A stretch of 64,000 nt of DNA from positions 186,001 to 250,000 of the forward strand of contig NZ_VZQQ01000008.1 of NCBI RefSeq assembly GCF_014397785.1, written 5' to 3'. Shown one piece after another: positions 26,636-36,317 of the stretch. How positions within the stretch are numbered: position 1 is the stretch's first letter; each line of letters opens with the position of its first letter. Origin of the DNA: Paraburkholderia podalyriae. GTDB taxonomy: Bacteria; Pseudomonadota; Gammaproteobacteria; Burkholderiales; Burkholderiaceae. The position numbers and the translations under genes are program-made. The notes under the pieces are model-generated. The model ran no database searches. It had not been told where the DNA came from and worked only from the letters and a program-made list of their open reading frames with translations.

Positions 26636-27925
26636 ATGAGCCCAAATCTGACGTTCGCGCCGGAAGACGTGATACCTCCAGGCGCAATCAACACGGCGTC
26701 CGTGCCATCGGCGACCCGGCCGGTCGCCATCTCGGGCACGGACATTCTGACGGTGAAAAACCTTTCGAAGATCTTTGGCCCGAAGCCCGAAGTAGCCGAG
26801 CAATTGGTCAAGCAGGGCCTCGGACGCGATGAAGTGTTCAAGCGCACGGGCAACATGCTGGCGGTCAACGACGTCAGCCTGAACGTCAGGGCCGGCGAGA
26901 TTTTCGTCATCATGGGACTGTCGGGTTCCGGTAAGTCGACGCTGGTGCGCCTGCTCAACCGCCTGATCGAACCGACGTCGGGCCAGGTCGTTCTCGAAGG
27001 CCGCGACATTGCGCCGATGTCCACGCCGGAACTGCGGGAAGTGCGCCGCAAGAAGATGGCGATGGTGTTCCAGTCGTTCGCGCTGCTGCCGAACCGCACG
27101 GTGATCGACAACATTTCGTACGGCCTCGAGGTCGCCGGCATGAAGAAGTCCGAGCGCTATGAGATCGCCCGGACCGCGCTCAAGCGTGTGGGTCTCGACT
27201 CGTACGACAAACTTCTACCCAGCGAACTGTCGGGTGGCATGCAGCAGCGGGTCGGTCTGGCGCGCGCCCTCGCGGTCAATCCCGCGGTGCTCCTGATGGA
27301 CGAAGCGTTCTCCGCGCTCGATCCGCTGATCCGCTTCGAGATGCAGACCGAACTGCTGCGGCTTCAGAAGGAAGAGCAGCGCACCATCGTCTTCATTTCG
27401 CACGATATCGAAGAGGCCATCAAGATCGGCGGGCGTATCGGCATCATGAAGGATGGGAGCCTGATTCAGGTGGGCACGCCGGCCGAACTCATCCAGTCGC
27501 CGGCCGACGACTACGTACGGGACTTTTTCCGTCACGTCGATGTTTCGCGCTTTCTGAAAGCCGACAGCCTGCTGACCCCGGTCGAGCGCGGACTGATTTC
27601 CGGCGATGTCGGCGCACCGGCTGAGCGTTACCTCGATCAACTGATCGACAGCGGCGCTGAATGTGGCTACGTGTGTGATGAGTCCGGCCGCTACCAGGGC
27701 TGCGTCACCCCCGCGTCGCTGCACAGGACGGGAGGCCGACCCCTGCGCGAAGCATTGCTCGAGGATTTGAGCACAGTCTCGCTGGACACCGATCTGCACG
27801 AACTCTCGGCGATCGCGTTGAGCCAGCAGCACGACGTAGCGGTGACCGATTCGGCAGGCCAACTCAGGGGCGTCGTGTCGTGCCGAACGATACTCAAGCA
27901 GGTCATGGAGCGGAGGGCAGCATGA
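26636..27925 (+). CDS. proV: Glycine betaine/proline-type ABC transporter ATP-binding protein
   Basis: 429-residue ATPase of the ProV/OpuAA type that energises uptake of quaternary amines. Walker A GLSGSGKST, signature LSGGMQQRV, and Walker B VLLMDEAF are intact. The N-terminal LSKIFGPKPEVAEQLVKQG insertion is typical. The C-terminal region after residue 310 holds a tandem CBS-like pair, used in ProV/OpuA proteins for osmotic sensing. The ATG is preceded by GGGAAG. Its stop overlaps the permease start (ATGA). Confidence 0.93.
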   Translation: MSPNLTFAPEDVIPPGAINTASVPSATRPVAISGTDILTVKNLSKIFGPKPEVAEQLVKQGLGRDEVFKRTGNMLAVNDVSLNVRAGEIFVIMGLSGSGKSTLVRLLNRLIEPTSGQVVLEGRDIAPMSTPELREVRRKKMAMVFQSFALLPNRTVIDNISYGLEVAGMKKSERYEIARTALKRVGLDSYDKLLPSELSGGMQQRVGLARALAVNPAVLLMDEAFSALDPLIRFEMQTELLRLQKEEQRTIVFISHDIEEAIKIGGRIGIMKDGSLIQVGTPAELIQSPADDYVRDFFRHVDVSRFLKADSLLTPVERGLISGDVGAPAERYLDQLIDSGAECGYVCDESGRYQGCVTPASLHRTGGRPLREALLEDLSTVSLDTDLHELSAIALSQQHDVAVTDSAGQLRGVVSCRTILKQVMERRAA

Positions 27926-28803
27926 ATTCCTCAGTCATCGGCAAGTTCGCGGAGAACGCCGTCAATTTCCTGTTCAATCATTTCCAGGGCGGCTTCAACG
28001 CTTTTTCCGCCGCGCTGGGCGCGGTCGTCAAACTGCTCGAGAACGGCCTTGCGGCCATTCCGTTCGTCGCGATGCTCGTCATCCTCGTGGCGCTCGCATT
28101 GTGGCGCCGTGGCATCGCGTTCTCGGTTTTCGTCGGTATCGCGTTGCTGCTGATTCATTACATGGGCCTGTGGCCGCAAACCGTCTCGACCCTCGCGCTT
28201 GTCGTTGCCGCGACGGTATTCAGCCTGATCGTCGGCGTTCCGCTGGGTATCTGGGGCGCCCGCAACAAGCGGGTCGAGATGATCCTGCGCTCGCTGCTCG
28301 ATTTCATGCAGACGATGCCCGCGTTCGTTTATCTGATCCCCGCCGTGATTCTGTTCGGCTTGGGGCGTGTCCCAGCGGTGATCGCAACCGTGGTATTCGC
28401 GATGCCGCCTGTCGTGCGACTCACGACGCTGGGCATCCGCCAGGTTCGCGAGGAATTGCTGGAAGCGGGCCGCTCGTTCGGCAGCAATGACGCGCAACTG
28501 CTGTGGAAAATCCAGCTGCCGAACGCATTGCCGTCCATCATGGCCGGCGTGAACCAGACGATCATGATGTCGCTGTCGATGGTTGTGATTGCGTCGATGA
28601 TCGGCGCGGGTGGCCTTGGCGAGTACGTACTGAGCGGCATCCAGCGTCTTGACATCGGCATCGGTTTCGAGGGTGGCCTGGGTGTCGTGCTGCTGGCGAT
28701 CGTGCTGGATCGGCTGACGGAGACTTTTGGCGTGAAGTCGAAGAAGAGGGGACCCGTCACGAAAGTCAGCAAGGCTGGCGCCGCCGAAGCGGCCCGCAGT
28801 TGA
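27922..28803 (+). CDS. proW: Glycine betaine/proline-type ABC transporter permease
   Basis: 293-residue inner-membrane permease with five to six helices. The EAA loop is ELLEAGRSFGSNDAQLLWKIQLPNALPSIMAG, reading as the ProW/OpuAB consensus. PAFVYLIPAVILFGLG and IGAGGLGEYVLSGIQ are further blocks. The start is the ATG overlapping the ATPase stop; a 14-codon upstream reading only overlaps the ATPase gene. Forms the importer with the ATPase and the binding protein. Confidence 0.93.
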   Translation: MNSSVIGKFAENAVNFLFNHFQGGFNAFSAALGAVVKLLENGLAAIPFVAMLVILVALALWRRGIAFSVFVGIALLLIHYMGLWPQTVSTLALVVAATVFSLIVGVPLGIWGARNKRVEMILRSLLDFMQTMPAFVYLIPAVILFGLGRVPAVIATVVFAMPPVVRLTTLGIRQVREELLEAGRSFGSNDAQLLWKIQLPNALPSIMAGVNQTIMMSLSMVVIASMIGAGGLGEYVLSGIQRLDIGIGFEGGLGVVLLAIVLDRLTETFGVKSKKRGPVTKVSKAGAAEAARS

Positions 28804-28881
28804 GCACGCGAAGGCCAGCCTGAACGAGGCGTGGCATCCGTGACGGAATGGGTAGTGTCAATATAAATACGGAGTACTGAC

Positions 28882-29763
28882 ATGGTTAGAAATAGTCTCA
28901 AATCACTGGTGGCGAAGGTGGCGGTATCGACGGTCGTCGCGTTGGGCGTCGGCGTCGGGTCTGCCTCGGCAGCCGAGCCGATCAAGCTGGCGATCACCGA
29001 CTGGGCAGACGTTCTGGCGACGGCCAATGTCGCCAGATACGTGCTCGAAGCCAAATTGAATCAGCCGGCCAAGTTCGTCAACGCGGACATCGGCATCCAG
29101 TTCCAGGGCGTCGCGCGCGGCGACCTCGACATCATGGTGGGCGGCTGGCTGCCGGTGACGCATGCCGTCTACTACGCAAAGTACAAGAACGATCTGGATG
29201 ATGTCGGCGTCATCTACACAGGCGGTAGAAACGGCTGGGCCGTGCCCGCATACGTGCCGGAGTCCGAAGTTTCGTCGATTGCGGATCTGAGCAAGCCGGA
29301 GGTCAAGAGCAAGCTCGACAGCACGATTCAAGGGATCGGGCCGGGGTCGGGGCTGATGCAGGCATCGGCGAAATCCGTTCAGGCGTACGACCTGACCGGC
29401 TACAACCTGCAGTCGTCGAGCGAGGCCGGAATGCTCGCCGCGGTATCACGCGCGTATCAGACAAGGCAGTGGGTGGTTGCGACGGTCTGGAGCCCGCACT
29501 GGCTTTGGCAGAAGTGGCAGATGCGCTATCTGAAGGACCCGAAAGGAACGCTGGGCGGCGAGGAGCAGGTCCACGCGTTCGCGTCCAAACAGTTTGCCAG
29601 CAAGTTTCCTCGCGCCGATGTGTTCTTCAAGCATTTCAAACTGACCTTGGCTGACATCGAAGCGATCGAACTGGAAGGAAACAGTACGAACGACTATGCC
29701 ACCGCCGCGAAGAAGTTCGTCGATGCGCACCCGGACAAACTGCAAGCCTGGCTGCAGCAGTAA
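28882..29763 (+). CDS. proX: Glycine betaine/choline-type substrate-binding protein
   Basis: 293-residue periplasmic binding protein (OpuAC/ProX type) with a signal peptide ending SASAAEP. Aromatic residues expected to form the cation cage are seen in TDWADV, GGWLPVTH and WSPHWLWQKW. It binds a quaternary ammonium or related osmolyte and delivers it to the permease. GGAG lies about ten bases before the ATG; the 78-base gap after the permease is the only break in the importer operon. Exact ligand not readable: glycine betaine, proline betaine, carnitine or DMSP are all possible. Confidence 0.92.
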   Translation: MVRNSLKSLVAKVAVSTVVALGVGVGSASAAEPIKLAITDWADVLATANVARYVLEAKLNQPAKFVNADIGIQFQGVARGDLDIMVGGWLPVTHAVYYAKYKNDLDDVGVIYTGGRNGWAVPAYVPESEVSSIADLSKPEVKSKLDSTIQGIGPGSGLMQASAKSVQAYDLTGYNLQSSSEAGMLAAVSRAYQTRQWVVATVWSPHWLWQKWQMRYLKDPKGTLGGEEQVHAFASKQFASKFPRADVFFKHFKLTLADIEAIELEGNSTNDYATAAKKFVDAHPDKLQAWLQQ

Positions 29764-29863
29764 CCGGGACGTTCGGATCCACGGGGGCAGAAAGGTCCGC
29801 TGCCTCACGCGATTTCATGATTTTGCAGGGACTGCTTGAGACCATTACTTCCTGGGGTGACTT

Positions 29864-31159
29864 GTGAGCGAAAACACGTGCTTCTTTTCTGAAACGCTTC
29901 AGAGCCGTGATCCGGTCATTGCATCGGAGATCGCGCTCGAATTGCGCCGGCAGCAAACGCAGATCGAATTGATTGCTTCCGAAAATATCGTTTCGGCCGC
30001 GGTGATGGAAGCGCAAGGTACGGTGCTGACCAACAAATATGCGGAGGGATATCCGTCGAAGCGCTATTACGGCGGCTGCGAGCACGTCGACCGGATCGAG
30101 GCGCTCGCCATCGATCGCGTGAAGGCGCTGTTCGACGCCGGGCATGCGAACGTCCAGCCGCATTCCGGCGCGCAGGCGAACGGCGCTGTGATGCTTGCGC
30201 TCGTCAAGCCTGGTGACACGGTCATGGGTATGTCGTTGGACGCGGGCGGCCACCTCACGCACGGCGCGCGTCCCGCACTCTCCGGCAAGTGGTTCAACGC
30301 GGTCCAATATGGCGTGAGCCCGCAAACCTGCCGGATCGACTACGACGCGGTCCGCCGGCTGGCGCACGAGCATCGGCCGAAGCTCATCATCGCGGGTTAC
30401 TCCGCTTATCCGCGGGCGCTCGACTTCGCGGCTTTCCGTGAGATTGCGGACAGCGTTGGAGCCCTGCTGATGGTCGACATGGCGCATATCGCCGGCATCG
30501 TCGCGGCCGGGCGCCACGAGAACCCGATCAAGTACGCGGATGTGGTGACGTCGACCACGCACAAGACACTTCGGGGCCCGCGCGGCGGCTTCATCCTCAC
30601 CAACAACGCCGACATCGCGAAGAAGATCAATTCGGCCGTGTTCCCCGGCTTGCAGGGCGGACCGCTGATGCATGTCATCGCGGGCAAGGCGGTAGCGTTC
30701 GGCGAGGCGTTGCGTCCGGAGTTCGCAGGCTACATCGACCGGGTGCTGCGTAACGCCGACGCGCTGGGCAATACGCTGCAATCGGGCGGGCTGTCGCTCG
30801 TCACGGGCGGCACCGACAACCATCTGTTGCTCGTCGATCTTCGTTCCAGACGGATCACGGGGACCCAGGCCGAGAAGGCTCTCGAGCGCGCGGGCATCAC
30901 CTGCAACAAGAACGGCATCCCGTTCGACACCGAAAACCCGACCGTGACCTCCGGCATCCGGCTTGGCACGCCTGCCGGTACGACGCGCGGTTTCGGCGCC
31001 GCGCAGTTCGAGCAGATTGGCGAAATGATTCTTGAAGTTCTGGCGGGGCTGGAGCGCGAGTCCGGCGGCGACGATCAGATCGAACGCGCAGTGCGTAGCC
31101 GCGTGAGAGACCTGTGCAACCAGTTTCCGATTTACTCGCACGCCGACGCGTTGGCGTAA
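29864..31159 (+). CDS. glyA: Serine hydroxymethyltransferase paralog
   Basis: 431-residue PLP enzyme moving a one-carbon unit between serine and tetrahydrofolate plus glycine. The PLP lysine is Lys234 in [43 protein letters not shown] and HNGIPFD-like NKNGIPFD blocks are present. The start is GTG, 100 bases after the binding-protein gene, and the N-terminus ([20 protein letters not shown]) is longer than in housekeeping GlyA. Placement inside an osmolyte-uptake island suggests a dedicated copy that consumes glycine or methylene-THF made by demethylation. Inference. Confidence 0.9.
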   Translation: MSENTCFFSETLQSRDPVIASEIALELRRQQTQIELIASENIVSAAVMEAQGTVLTNKYAEGYPSKRYYGGCEHVDRIEALAIDRVKALFDAGHANVQPHSGAQANGAVMLALVKPGDTVMGMSLDAGGHLTHGARPALSGKWFNAVQYGVSPQTCRIDYDAVRRLAHEHRPKLIIAGYSAYPRALDFAAFREIADSVGALLMVDMAHIAGIVAAGRHENPIKYADVVTSTTHKTLRGPRGGFILTNNADIAKKINSAVFPGLQGGPLMHVIAGKAVAFGEALRPEFAGYIDRVLRNADALGNTLQSGGLSLVTGGTDNHLLLVDLRSRRITGTQAEKALERAGITCNKNGIPFDTENPTVTSGIRLGTPAGTTRGFGAAQFEQIGEMILEVLAGLERESGGDDQIERAVRSRVRDLCNQFPIYSHADALA

Positions 31160-31232
31160 GCCGGGCGCCCAGGCCGCGAGTGTAGGGAAGACCTGATTAT
31201 CAGTTTGAAGATCAATGAAGAGAGGAATCGAA

Positions 31233-32120
31233 ATGAGCTTCGAGGGCGTACATACTCCGCTGGTCACTCCGTTCAGCGAAGACGGAGAAATCGACCATGT
31301 TTTGCTGGGCAAGCATGCAGCTAACCTCGCTGGCCGCGTTTCAGGGCTCGGGATTGGTGGCACTACGGGCGAATACTACGCGTTGAGCTTCGACGAACGC
31401 GTCAAGACGTTCGCCACCGTTGCCGACGCAGCGGGTGGAAAAACGTATCTGACCGCCGGCATCAATGCGACCACGACCAGGGAAGTGATTCGCCTGGGTC
31501 TCGAGGCGAAGCGGGCGGGTTTATCGTCGTTGCTGGTTGCCGCACCGTACTACACGCAGCCGACCCAGCAAGAACTGCTGACGCATCTGTTGAAGGTGGA
31601 CGACGCGCTGGACATGCCGATCATGCTGTACAACTTCCCGGCCCGCACCGGAACGGAAATCAGCGACGGCGTGCTGGCAACGCTGCTCGAGCGTCCGAAC
31701 TTTGTCGCGATGAAGGAGAGCACCGGCGACATTTCGCATCTGCACCATCTGATCACGCACTTCAAGGACCGGCTGGTGCTGAGCTGCGGGATGGACGACC
31801 AGGCACTCGAATTCTTCGCATGGGGCGCGAAGAGCTGGGTTGGCGGCGCGTCGAACTTCCTGCCCGAAGCGCACACGGCGCTCTTCGATGCATGCGTGAA
31901 GCAGAACGATTTCGTTCTCGGCCGCAAGCTGATGGCGCAATTGCTGCCGGTGCTCGAACTGCTCGAGCGCAGCGGCAAATTCATTCAGTACGTCCGCTAC
32001 GGTTGCGAACTCGCGGGACTGCCGGTGGGCGTTGCTCGCGCACCGCTCGGCTCGCTGACGGACCAGGAGCGCGGCGCGTTTGCGCAACTCGTGAAACCTC
32101 TGATTCGCAACGCGCAGTAA
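31233..32120 (+). CDS. Dihydrodipicolinate synthase-family lyase/deaminase
   Basis: 295-residue class I aldolase-fold enzyme. GIGGTTGEYYAL (carboxylate-binding loop), the Tyr of LYNFPARTG and the Schiff-base Lys of VAMKEST are all in place. Paralogs outside lysine synthesis act as N-acetylneuraminate lyase, 2-keto-3-deoxy acid lyases or pyrroline-4-hydroxy-2-carboxylate deaminase. The ATG chosen has AGAGGA eight bases upstream; six codons upstream there is another ATG without one. With the oxidase and aldehyde dehydrogenase downstream, the arrangement recalls hydroxyproline breakdown, but epimerase and permease partners are absent. Confidence 0.85.
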   Translation: MSFEGVHTPLVTPFSEDGEIDHVLLGKHAANLAGRVSGLGIGGTTGEYYALSFDERVKTFATVADAAGGKTYLTAGINATTTREVIRLGLEAKRAGLSSLLVAAPYYTQPTQQELLTHLLKVDDALDMPIMLYNFPARTGTEISDGVLATLLERPNFVAMKESTGDISHLHHLITHFKDRLVLSCGMDDQALEFFAWGAKSWVGGASNFLPEAHTALFDACVKQNDFVLGRKLMAQLLPVLELLERSGKFIQYVRYGCELAGLPVGVARAPLGSLTDQERGAFAQLVKPLIRNAQ

Positions 32121-32128
32121 CAGCAAAA

Positions 32129-33460
32129 ATGGTCTCCAATCTGGAATTCGCGCGGTTTCCGGCGCCAGACGGCGTCAACGGATGGTGGGAGAGTCTGCCG
32201 CCCGCGGCGCCGGCTAACAGCGTGTCGTCCGCGCATCGATACGATTGGGTCGTTGTCGGCGGTGGTATCACGGGGCTTTGCGCCGCTCGCCGGCTTGCCG
32301 AGCTGGCGCCCGAAGCGTCGATCGCGCTCGTCGAGGCGGATCGCATCGGGCGCACGACGGCCGGACGCAATTCCGGATTCTTCGTCGATTTGCCCCACGA
32401 TATCAGCAGTGAAACCTATTCCCGCACTGTGAGCGAGGACAAGGCCGACGTGCAGTTTCAGCGGCACGGGATCGATTATGTGCGCTCGATCGTACGCCAG
32501 CACGGCATCGACTGCGACTGGCGCGACGAAGGCAAATTCCACGCGTCGGTCAACAAGAAGGGCCTCGATGCGCTCTCACACTTTGCGGATGGATTGACGC
32601 GCATCGACGAAGCATTCGAGTGGCTCGATCAACCGGCGATTCGCGCGGTGACGGGAACGGACTTTTTTCAGGGCGCGCTGTTCACGCCGGGCTGCAGCAC
32701 CGTGCAACCGGCCGCGCTGATGCGCGGTCTGGCGGCCACGCAGCCCGCCAACGTGACGGTTTTCGAGGCGAGCGCGGTGACGCAAATCGATCATCGCGGC
32801 AACGAGAAAATCCTGCATTTCGCCGGCGGAAAGATCGTGGCCAAACAGGTGATTCTCTGCACCAATGCCTACGCGGCGACGTTCGGTACCCATCCGAATG
32901 GCTTGCTGCCGGTCTACACGTTCGCATCGATGACTCGCGTGATGCATGCCGACGAGGTCGACCGACTGGCCGGGACACGATCGTGGTCGCTGATTCCGGC
33001 CGACCCGATGGGCACGACCGTGCGCCGGCTGGCTACGGACCGGATTTGCGTGCGTAATCATTTCGCGTTCCGGCCGGGGCTGCAGGTGTCCCATGCCGAT
33101 CTCGCGAAGGCGAAAGCGCTGCATCAACGCTCGTTCGACCGGCGATTCCCGATGCTCGAAGGCGTCGAGCTCGAGTACACGTGGGGTGGTCCGCTGTGTC
33201 TGTCCGCGAACAACGGCGCGCTGTTCGGCCGTCGCGACGACGGGATCTTCGAAGCAGTGGGTTGCAATGGCCTCGGGCTGAGCAGAGGGTCTTCGTCAGG
33301 CAAGCTGATTGCCGAATACGCGCTGGGCCAGAGCAACGAACTGGTGCGCCAGCGGCTGAACCAGCCGCACCCGCGCTCGCTGCCGGTTCGACCGATCGTT
33401 GACGTGGCGGTATCTGCGACGATCTGGGCAAAGGAAATGTCGGCGGGGGCCGAACTTTAA
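32129..33460 (+). CDS. FAD-dependent amine/amino-acid oxidase (PuuB/OrdL-like)
   Basis: 443-residue DAO-family flavoprotein. The FAD-binding motif DWVVVGGGITGLCAARRLAE begins near residue 38, followed by VEADRIGRTTAGRNSGFF. The C-terminal WGGPLCLSANNGALFGRR and GCNGLGLSRGSSSGKL match gamma-glutamylputrescine oxidase and sarcosine-type oxidases. It oxidises a C-N bond, giving an aldehyde or imine. It begins 8 bases after the lyase and 17 bases before an aldehyde dehydrogenase, so the product is probably passed to that enzyme. Confidence 0.87.
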   Translation: MVSNLEFARFPAPDGVNGWWESLPPAAPANSVSSAHRYDWVVVGGGITGLCAARRLAELAPEASIALVEADRIGRTTAGRNSGFFVDLPHDISSETYSRTVSEDKADVQFQRHGIDYVRSIVRQHGIDCDWRDEGKFHASVNKKGLDALSHFADGLTRIDEAFEWLDQPAIRAVTGTDFFQGALFTPGCSTVQPAALMRGLAATQPANVTVFEASAVTQIDHRGNEKILHFAGGKIVAKQVILCTNAYAATFGTHPNGLLPVYTFASMTRVMHADEVDRLAGTRSWSLIPADPMGTTVRRLATDRICVRNHFAFRPGLQVSHADLAKAKALHQRSFDRRFPMLEGVELEYTWGGPLCLSANNGALFGRRDDGIFEAVGCNGLGLSRGSSSGKLIAEYALGQSNELVRQRLNQPHPRSLPVRPIVDVAVSATIWAKEMSAGAEL

Positions 33461-33477
33461 TCATCCAAGGACACGAG

Positions 33478-34971
33478 ATGACAACGCATCAGCAGTGGAA
33501 GCAGAAAGCCGACGAACTGCCGCTCGACGGGCGGGCATTCATCGCCGGAGAGCGGTGTCGGGCGGCGTCGAGCGAGACGTTCGTCACGCTCAATCCCGCA
33601 TCAGGCAAGGGGCTGGCGGAAGTAGCGAAGTGCGGTGACAAGGATGTGGATCGCGCGGTCGCGGCCGCTCGGGGCGCGTTCGAATCGGGCGTGTGGTCGA
33701 AGGCCGCGCCGGCTCACCGCAAGTCGATCCTGCTTCGCCTCGCGCAATTGATCGACGAGCATGCGGACGAGTTGGCGCTCCTCGAGGCACTGGAGGCGGG
33801 CAAGCCGATCAGCGAATGCCTCGGGCTGGATATTCCCGAGTCGGCGGCTTGCATCCGCTGGCACGCCGAAGTGACCGATAAGCGCTACGACGCGCTGTCG
33901 CCTTCGGGACCCGAGGTCGTCAGCATGATCACGCGCGAACCGATCGGTGTGGTTGCCGCCGTGCTGCCCTGGAATTTCCCCGCACTGATGCTTGCCTGGA
34001 AGATCGGACCGGCTTTGTCCGTCGGCAATAGCGTGATCGTGAAGCCCGCGGAACAGACGTCACTGTCGACGTTGCGCATCGCGGATCTCGCTTTCGAGGC
34101 TGGCGTGCCCGCGGGAGTGTTCAGCGTCGTGACGGGCTTTGGCGAAGGCGCGGGACAGGCGCTGGGTCGCCATCCCGACGTCGACCTCGTCGCGTTCACC
34201 GGCTCGACTTCGACGGGCAAGCGCTTTCTGCATTATTCCGCGGACACCAATCTGAAGCGTGTGGTGCTCGAATGCGGCGGGAAGAATCCACAGGTGATCC
34301 TTCCCGATGTGTCGAACCTCGATGCGGTGGCCGAACAGGCCGTTGCCGCCGCGTTCTGGAACATGGGAGAGAACTGCAGCGCTGGCTCGCGGATTCTCGT
34401 TCATTCGAGCAAGCGGGCGGAGCTGGTCGAGAAAGTCCAGTCCGTTCTTGCGGGCTGGAAAATGGGTGATCCGCTCGACCCGGACGTGAAGCTCGGCGCG
34501 CTGATCGAGCACAAGCACTATGAGAAGGTGCTCGCGCACATCGAGAAGGCAAAGGAGCAGGGCGCGCGCGTGATTTGCGGCGGACGTGCCGCGCTGACCG
34601 AGACCGGCGGATGGTTCGTCGAGCCCACGATATTCGATCAGGTAAAGCCGGATATGGCCATCGCACGAGAGGAAGTGTTTGGGCCAGTCGTGTGTTTTAT
34701 CGAATACGATGACGTGGAGGACGCCATCCGGATTGCGAACGACACGTGTTACGGACTCGCAGCCTCTTTGTGGACCGATAGTGTGAACAGCGCTCATCAA
34801 GTCGCGGCGCGTATTCGTGCCGGTACGGTCACGGTCAACTGCTTTGGCGAGGGAGACCTTTCGACGCCATTCGGAGGCTTCAAGCAATCGGGGTTTGGCG
34901 GGCGCGACAAGTCTGTCTATGCGCACGATCAGTATTGCGAGCTGAAGACCACCTGGTTGAAGCTAGGTTGA
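33478..34971 (+). CDS. NAD(P)-dependent aldehyde dehydrogenase (PuuC-like)
   Basis: 497-residue aldehyde dehydrogenase resembling gamma-glutamyl-gamma-aminobutyraldehyde dehydrogenase. Motifs: VLPWNFPALMLAWKIGPAL (cofactor pocket), FTGSTSTGKRF, catalytic Glu in LECGGKNPQVI and catalytic Cys in NMGENCSAGSR. The C-terminal PFGGFKQSGFGGRDKSVYAHDQY is the family consensus. It follows the flavin oxidase by 17 bases and ends the catabolic set. Pairing with that oxidase mirrors PuuB-PuuC of putrescine breakdown, yet no PuuA or PuuD is near. Confidence 0.92.
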   Translation: MTTHQQWKQKADELPLDGRAFIAGERCRAASSETFVTLNPASGKGLAEVAKCGDKDVDRAVAAARGAFESGVWSKAAPAHRKSILLRLAQLIDEHADELALLEALEAGKPISECLGLDIPESAACIRWHAEVTDKRYDALSPSGPEVVSMITREPIGVVAAVLPWNFPALMLAWKIGPALSVGNSVIVKPAEQTSLSTLRIADLAFEAGVPAGVFSVVTGFGEGAGQALGRHPDVDLVAFTGSTSTGKRFLHYSADTNLKRVVLECGGKNPQVILPDVSNLDAVAEQAVAAAFWNMGENCSAGSRILVHSSKRAELVEKVQSVLAGWKMGDPLDPDVKLGALIEHKHYEKVLAHIEKAKEQGARVICGGRAALTETGGWFVEPTIFDQVKPDMAIAREEVFGPVVCFIEYDDVEDAIRIANDTCYGLAASLWTDSVNSAHQVAARIRAGTVTVNCFGEGDLSTPFGGFKQSGFGGRDKSVYAHDQYCELKTTWLKLG

Positions 34972-35211
34972 GTTCGCAGCGGGAAGCGGGCGAACGGGCC
35001 CGTGGCGAGCTTTTATGCCGCGCGGTACCGTATCTAACAGGCGGCTTATGGTTCACATCACTTGTCAATAGGCAGGCGGACTTGCAAGCTATTCTGATCC
35101 GAATCCCTTCGGGGTTGGTGGCGTGAGCGTCGCTCGCCATTGGCGGCCGGACAGCCCGGGCGAGCGACACGACCATCCGCGATGCAAGCACCCATTCAGA
35201 GAGCGCAAGCC

Positions 35212-36213
35212 ATGTTAAAGAAGCAGCCTTTCGCAGACAGACTTCTCGCCCAGATGCCGTCACTGCGGGCACTCAAATGCTTCGTGACGGCGGCGAGATA
35301 CGAGAGCTTTACTCAGGCGGCGGAGGTCCTCTGCGTGACGCAGGCCGCAATTAGCAGACAAATCAAAGAACTCGAAGATTCGCTCGACGTCGCGCTGTTC
35401 GAGCGAACCGGCAGGCACATCGCACTGACCGACGCAGGGCGCATTCTGTACAACGCGTCGTATCTGTCGATCATGAATATCGCCGAAGCGGCGGAGGCGG
35501 TGCGTCGCACGGATAGGCACGCGTTAACCGTTTGCGTGTCGCATACGTTTGCGGCGTTATGGTTGTCGTCGCGGCTGCCGGCGTTTCGCGAGCGATTTCC
35601 AAGTATCCAGTTGCATGTGATGGTCACCGAGCACTTCATGGAACTGGACGAGCTGATGGAGCCGGACATCATCATCACGAAGAATCCGCCGCGCGAGCCG
35701 GAATACGATGTCGAGCCGTTGTTCCATGATGTCGTCTACCCGGTTTGCAGCCCAACATTTTACGAACGGCATTTTCGTGACAAGAAGCTCAAACCGCTCG
35801 ATCTGCTATCGCAACCCACCTTGAATCTGTCGTTGCTGGGGCGTGCCCAGGTGTGTGAACACGTGGATTGGCGAGTGTGGCGCAACTGGTTCCAGCAAGG
35901 CGACGGCACCGACATACTGGCTGACAACAGGCGCCTGGAGAGCAACGACTATCGGCTCCTCGTCGCGCAAGCGGAAGCCGGCGAAGGGACGCTGCTTGGT
36001 TGGCACCATCTTGTCCACCTGCAGATCGAACAAGGGCGCCTGATGCGGCCCGTTCCGGACGCGCTTGTCTTCAAAGACCGCTATCACTATTTGATTACGC
36101 ACCGGAACGCACGGCCCCGAACCGAGTATCTGCAGTTTCGGGACTGGCTCAACGAGGAAGCCGGCGCAATGATGCGGGACTGGATCGACACCGGTGTTGC
36201 CACCACAGGCTAG
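35212..36213 (+). CDS. LysR-family regulator (GcvA-like)
   Basis: 333-residue LysR-type regulator. The N-terminal winged helix reads SLRALKCFVTAARYESFTQAAEVLCVTQAAISRQIKELE, closely like GcvA. The effector domain starts near residue 100. The start chosen gives MLKKQPFADRLLAQMP; an ATG ten codons earlier is also possible and neither has a strong ribosome-binding site. Same strand as the catabolic genes and 240 bases beyond them, it probably controls the island, for example in response to glycine or the pathway substrate. The gap contains no other gene. Confidence 0.88.
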   Translation: MLKKQPFADRLLAQMPSLRALKCFVTAARYESFTQAAEVLCVTQAAISRQIKELEDSLDVALFERTGRHIALTDAGRILYNASYLSIMNIAEAAEAVRRTDRHALTVCVSHTFAALWLSSRLPAFRERFPSIQLHVMVTEHFMELDELMEPDIIITKNPPREPEYDVEPLFHDVVYPVCSPTFYERHFRDKKLKPLDLLSQPTLNLSLLGRAQVCEHVDWRVWRNWFQQGDGTDILADNRRLESNDYRLLVAQAEAGEGTLLGWHHLVHLQIEQGRLMRPVPDALVFKDRYHYLITHRNARPRTEYLQFRDWLNEEAGAMMRDWIDTGVATTG

Positions 36214-36317
36214 CGTAACGGGTCATGGCATATTGAAACGCGCGGTCAGCGCGCGTGCGAAGGGTGTCGAGGCCATTCTGAAATGTCGTTGAAGTCAGCC
36301 CTATCGCAATGGCAGCT

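Noticed and set aside
26192..26803. 203-codon minus-strand frame over the importer promoter
   Set aside because: Crosses the start of proV and shows no conserved motif.
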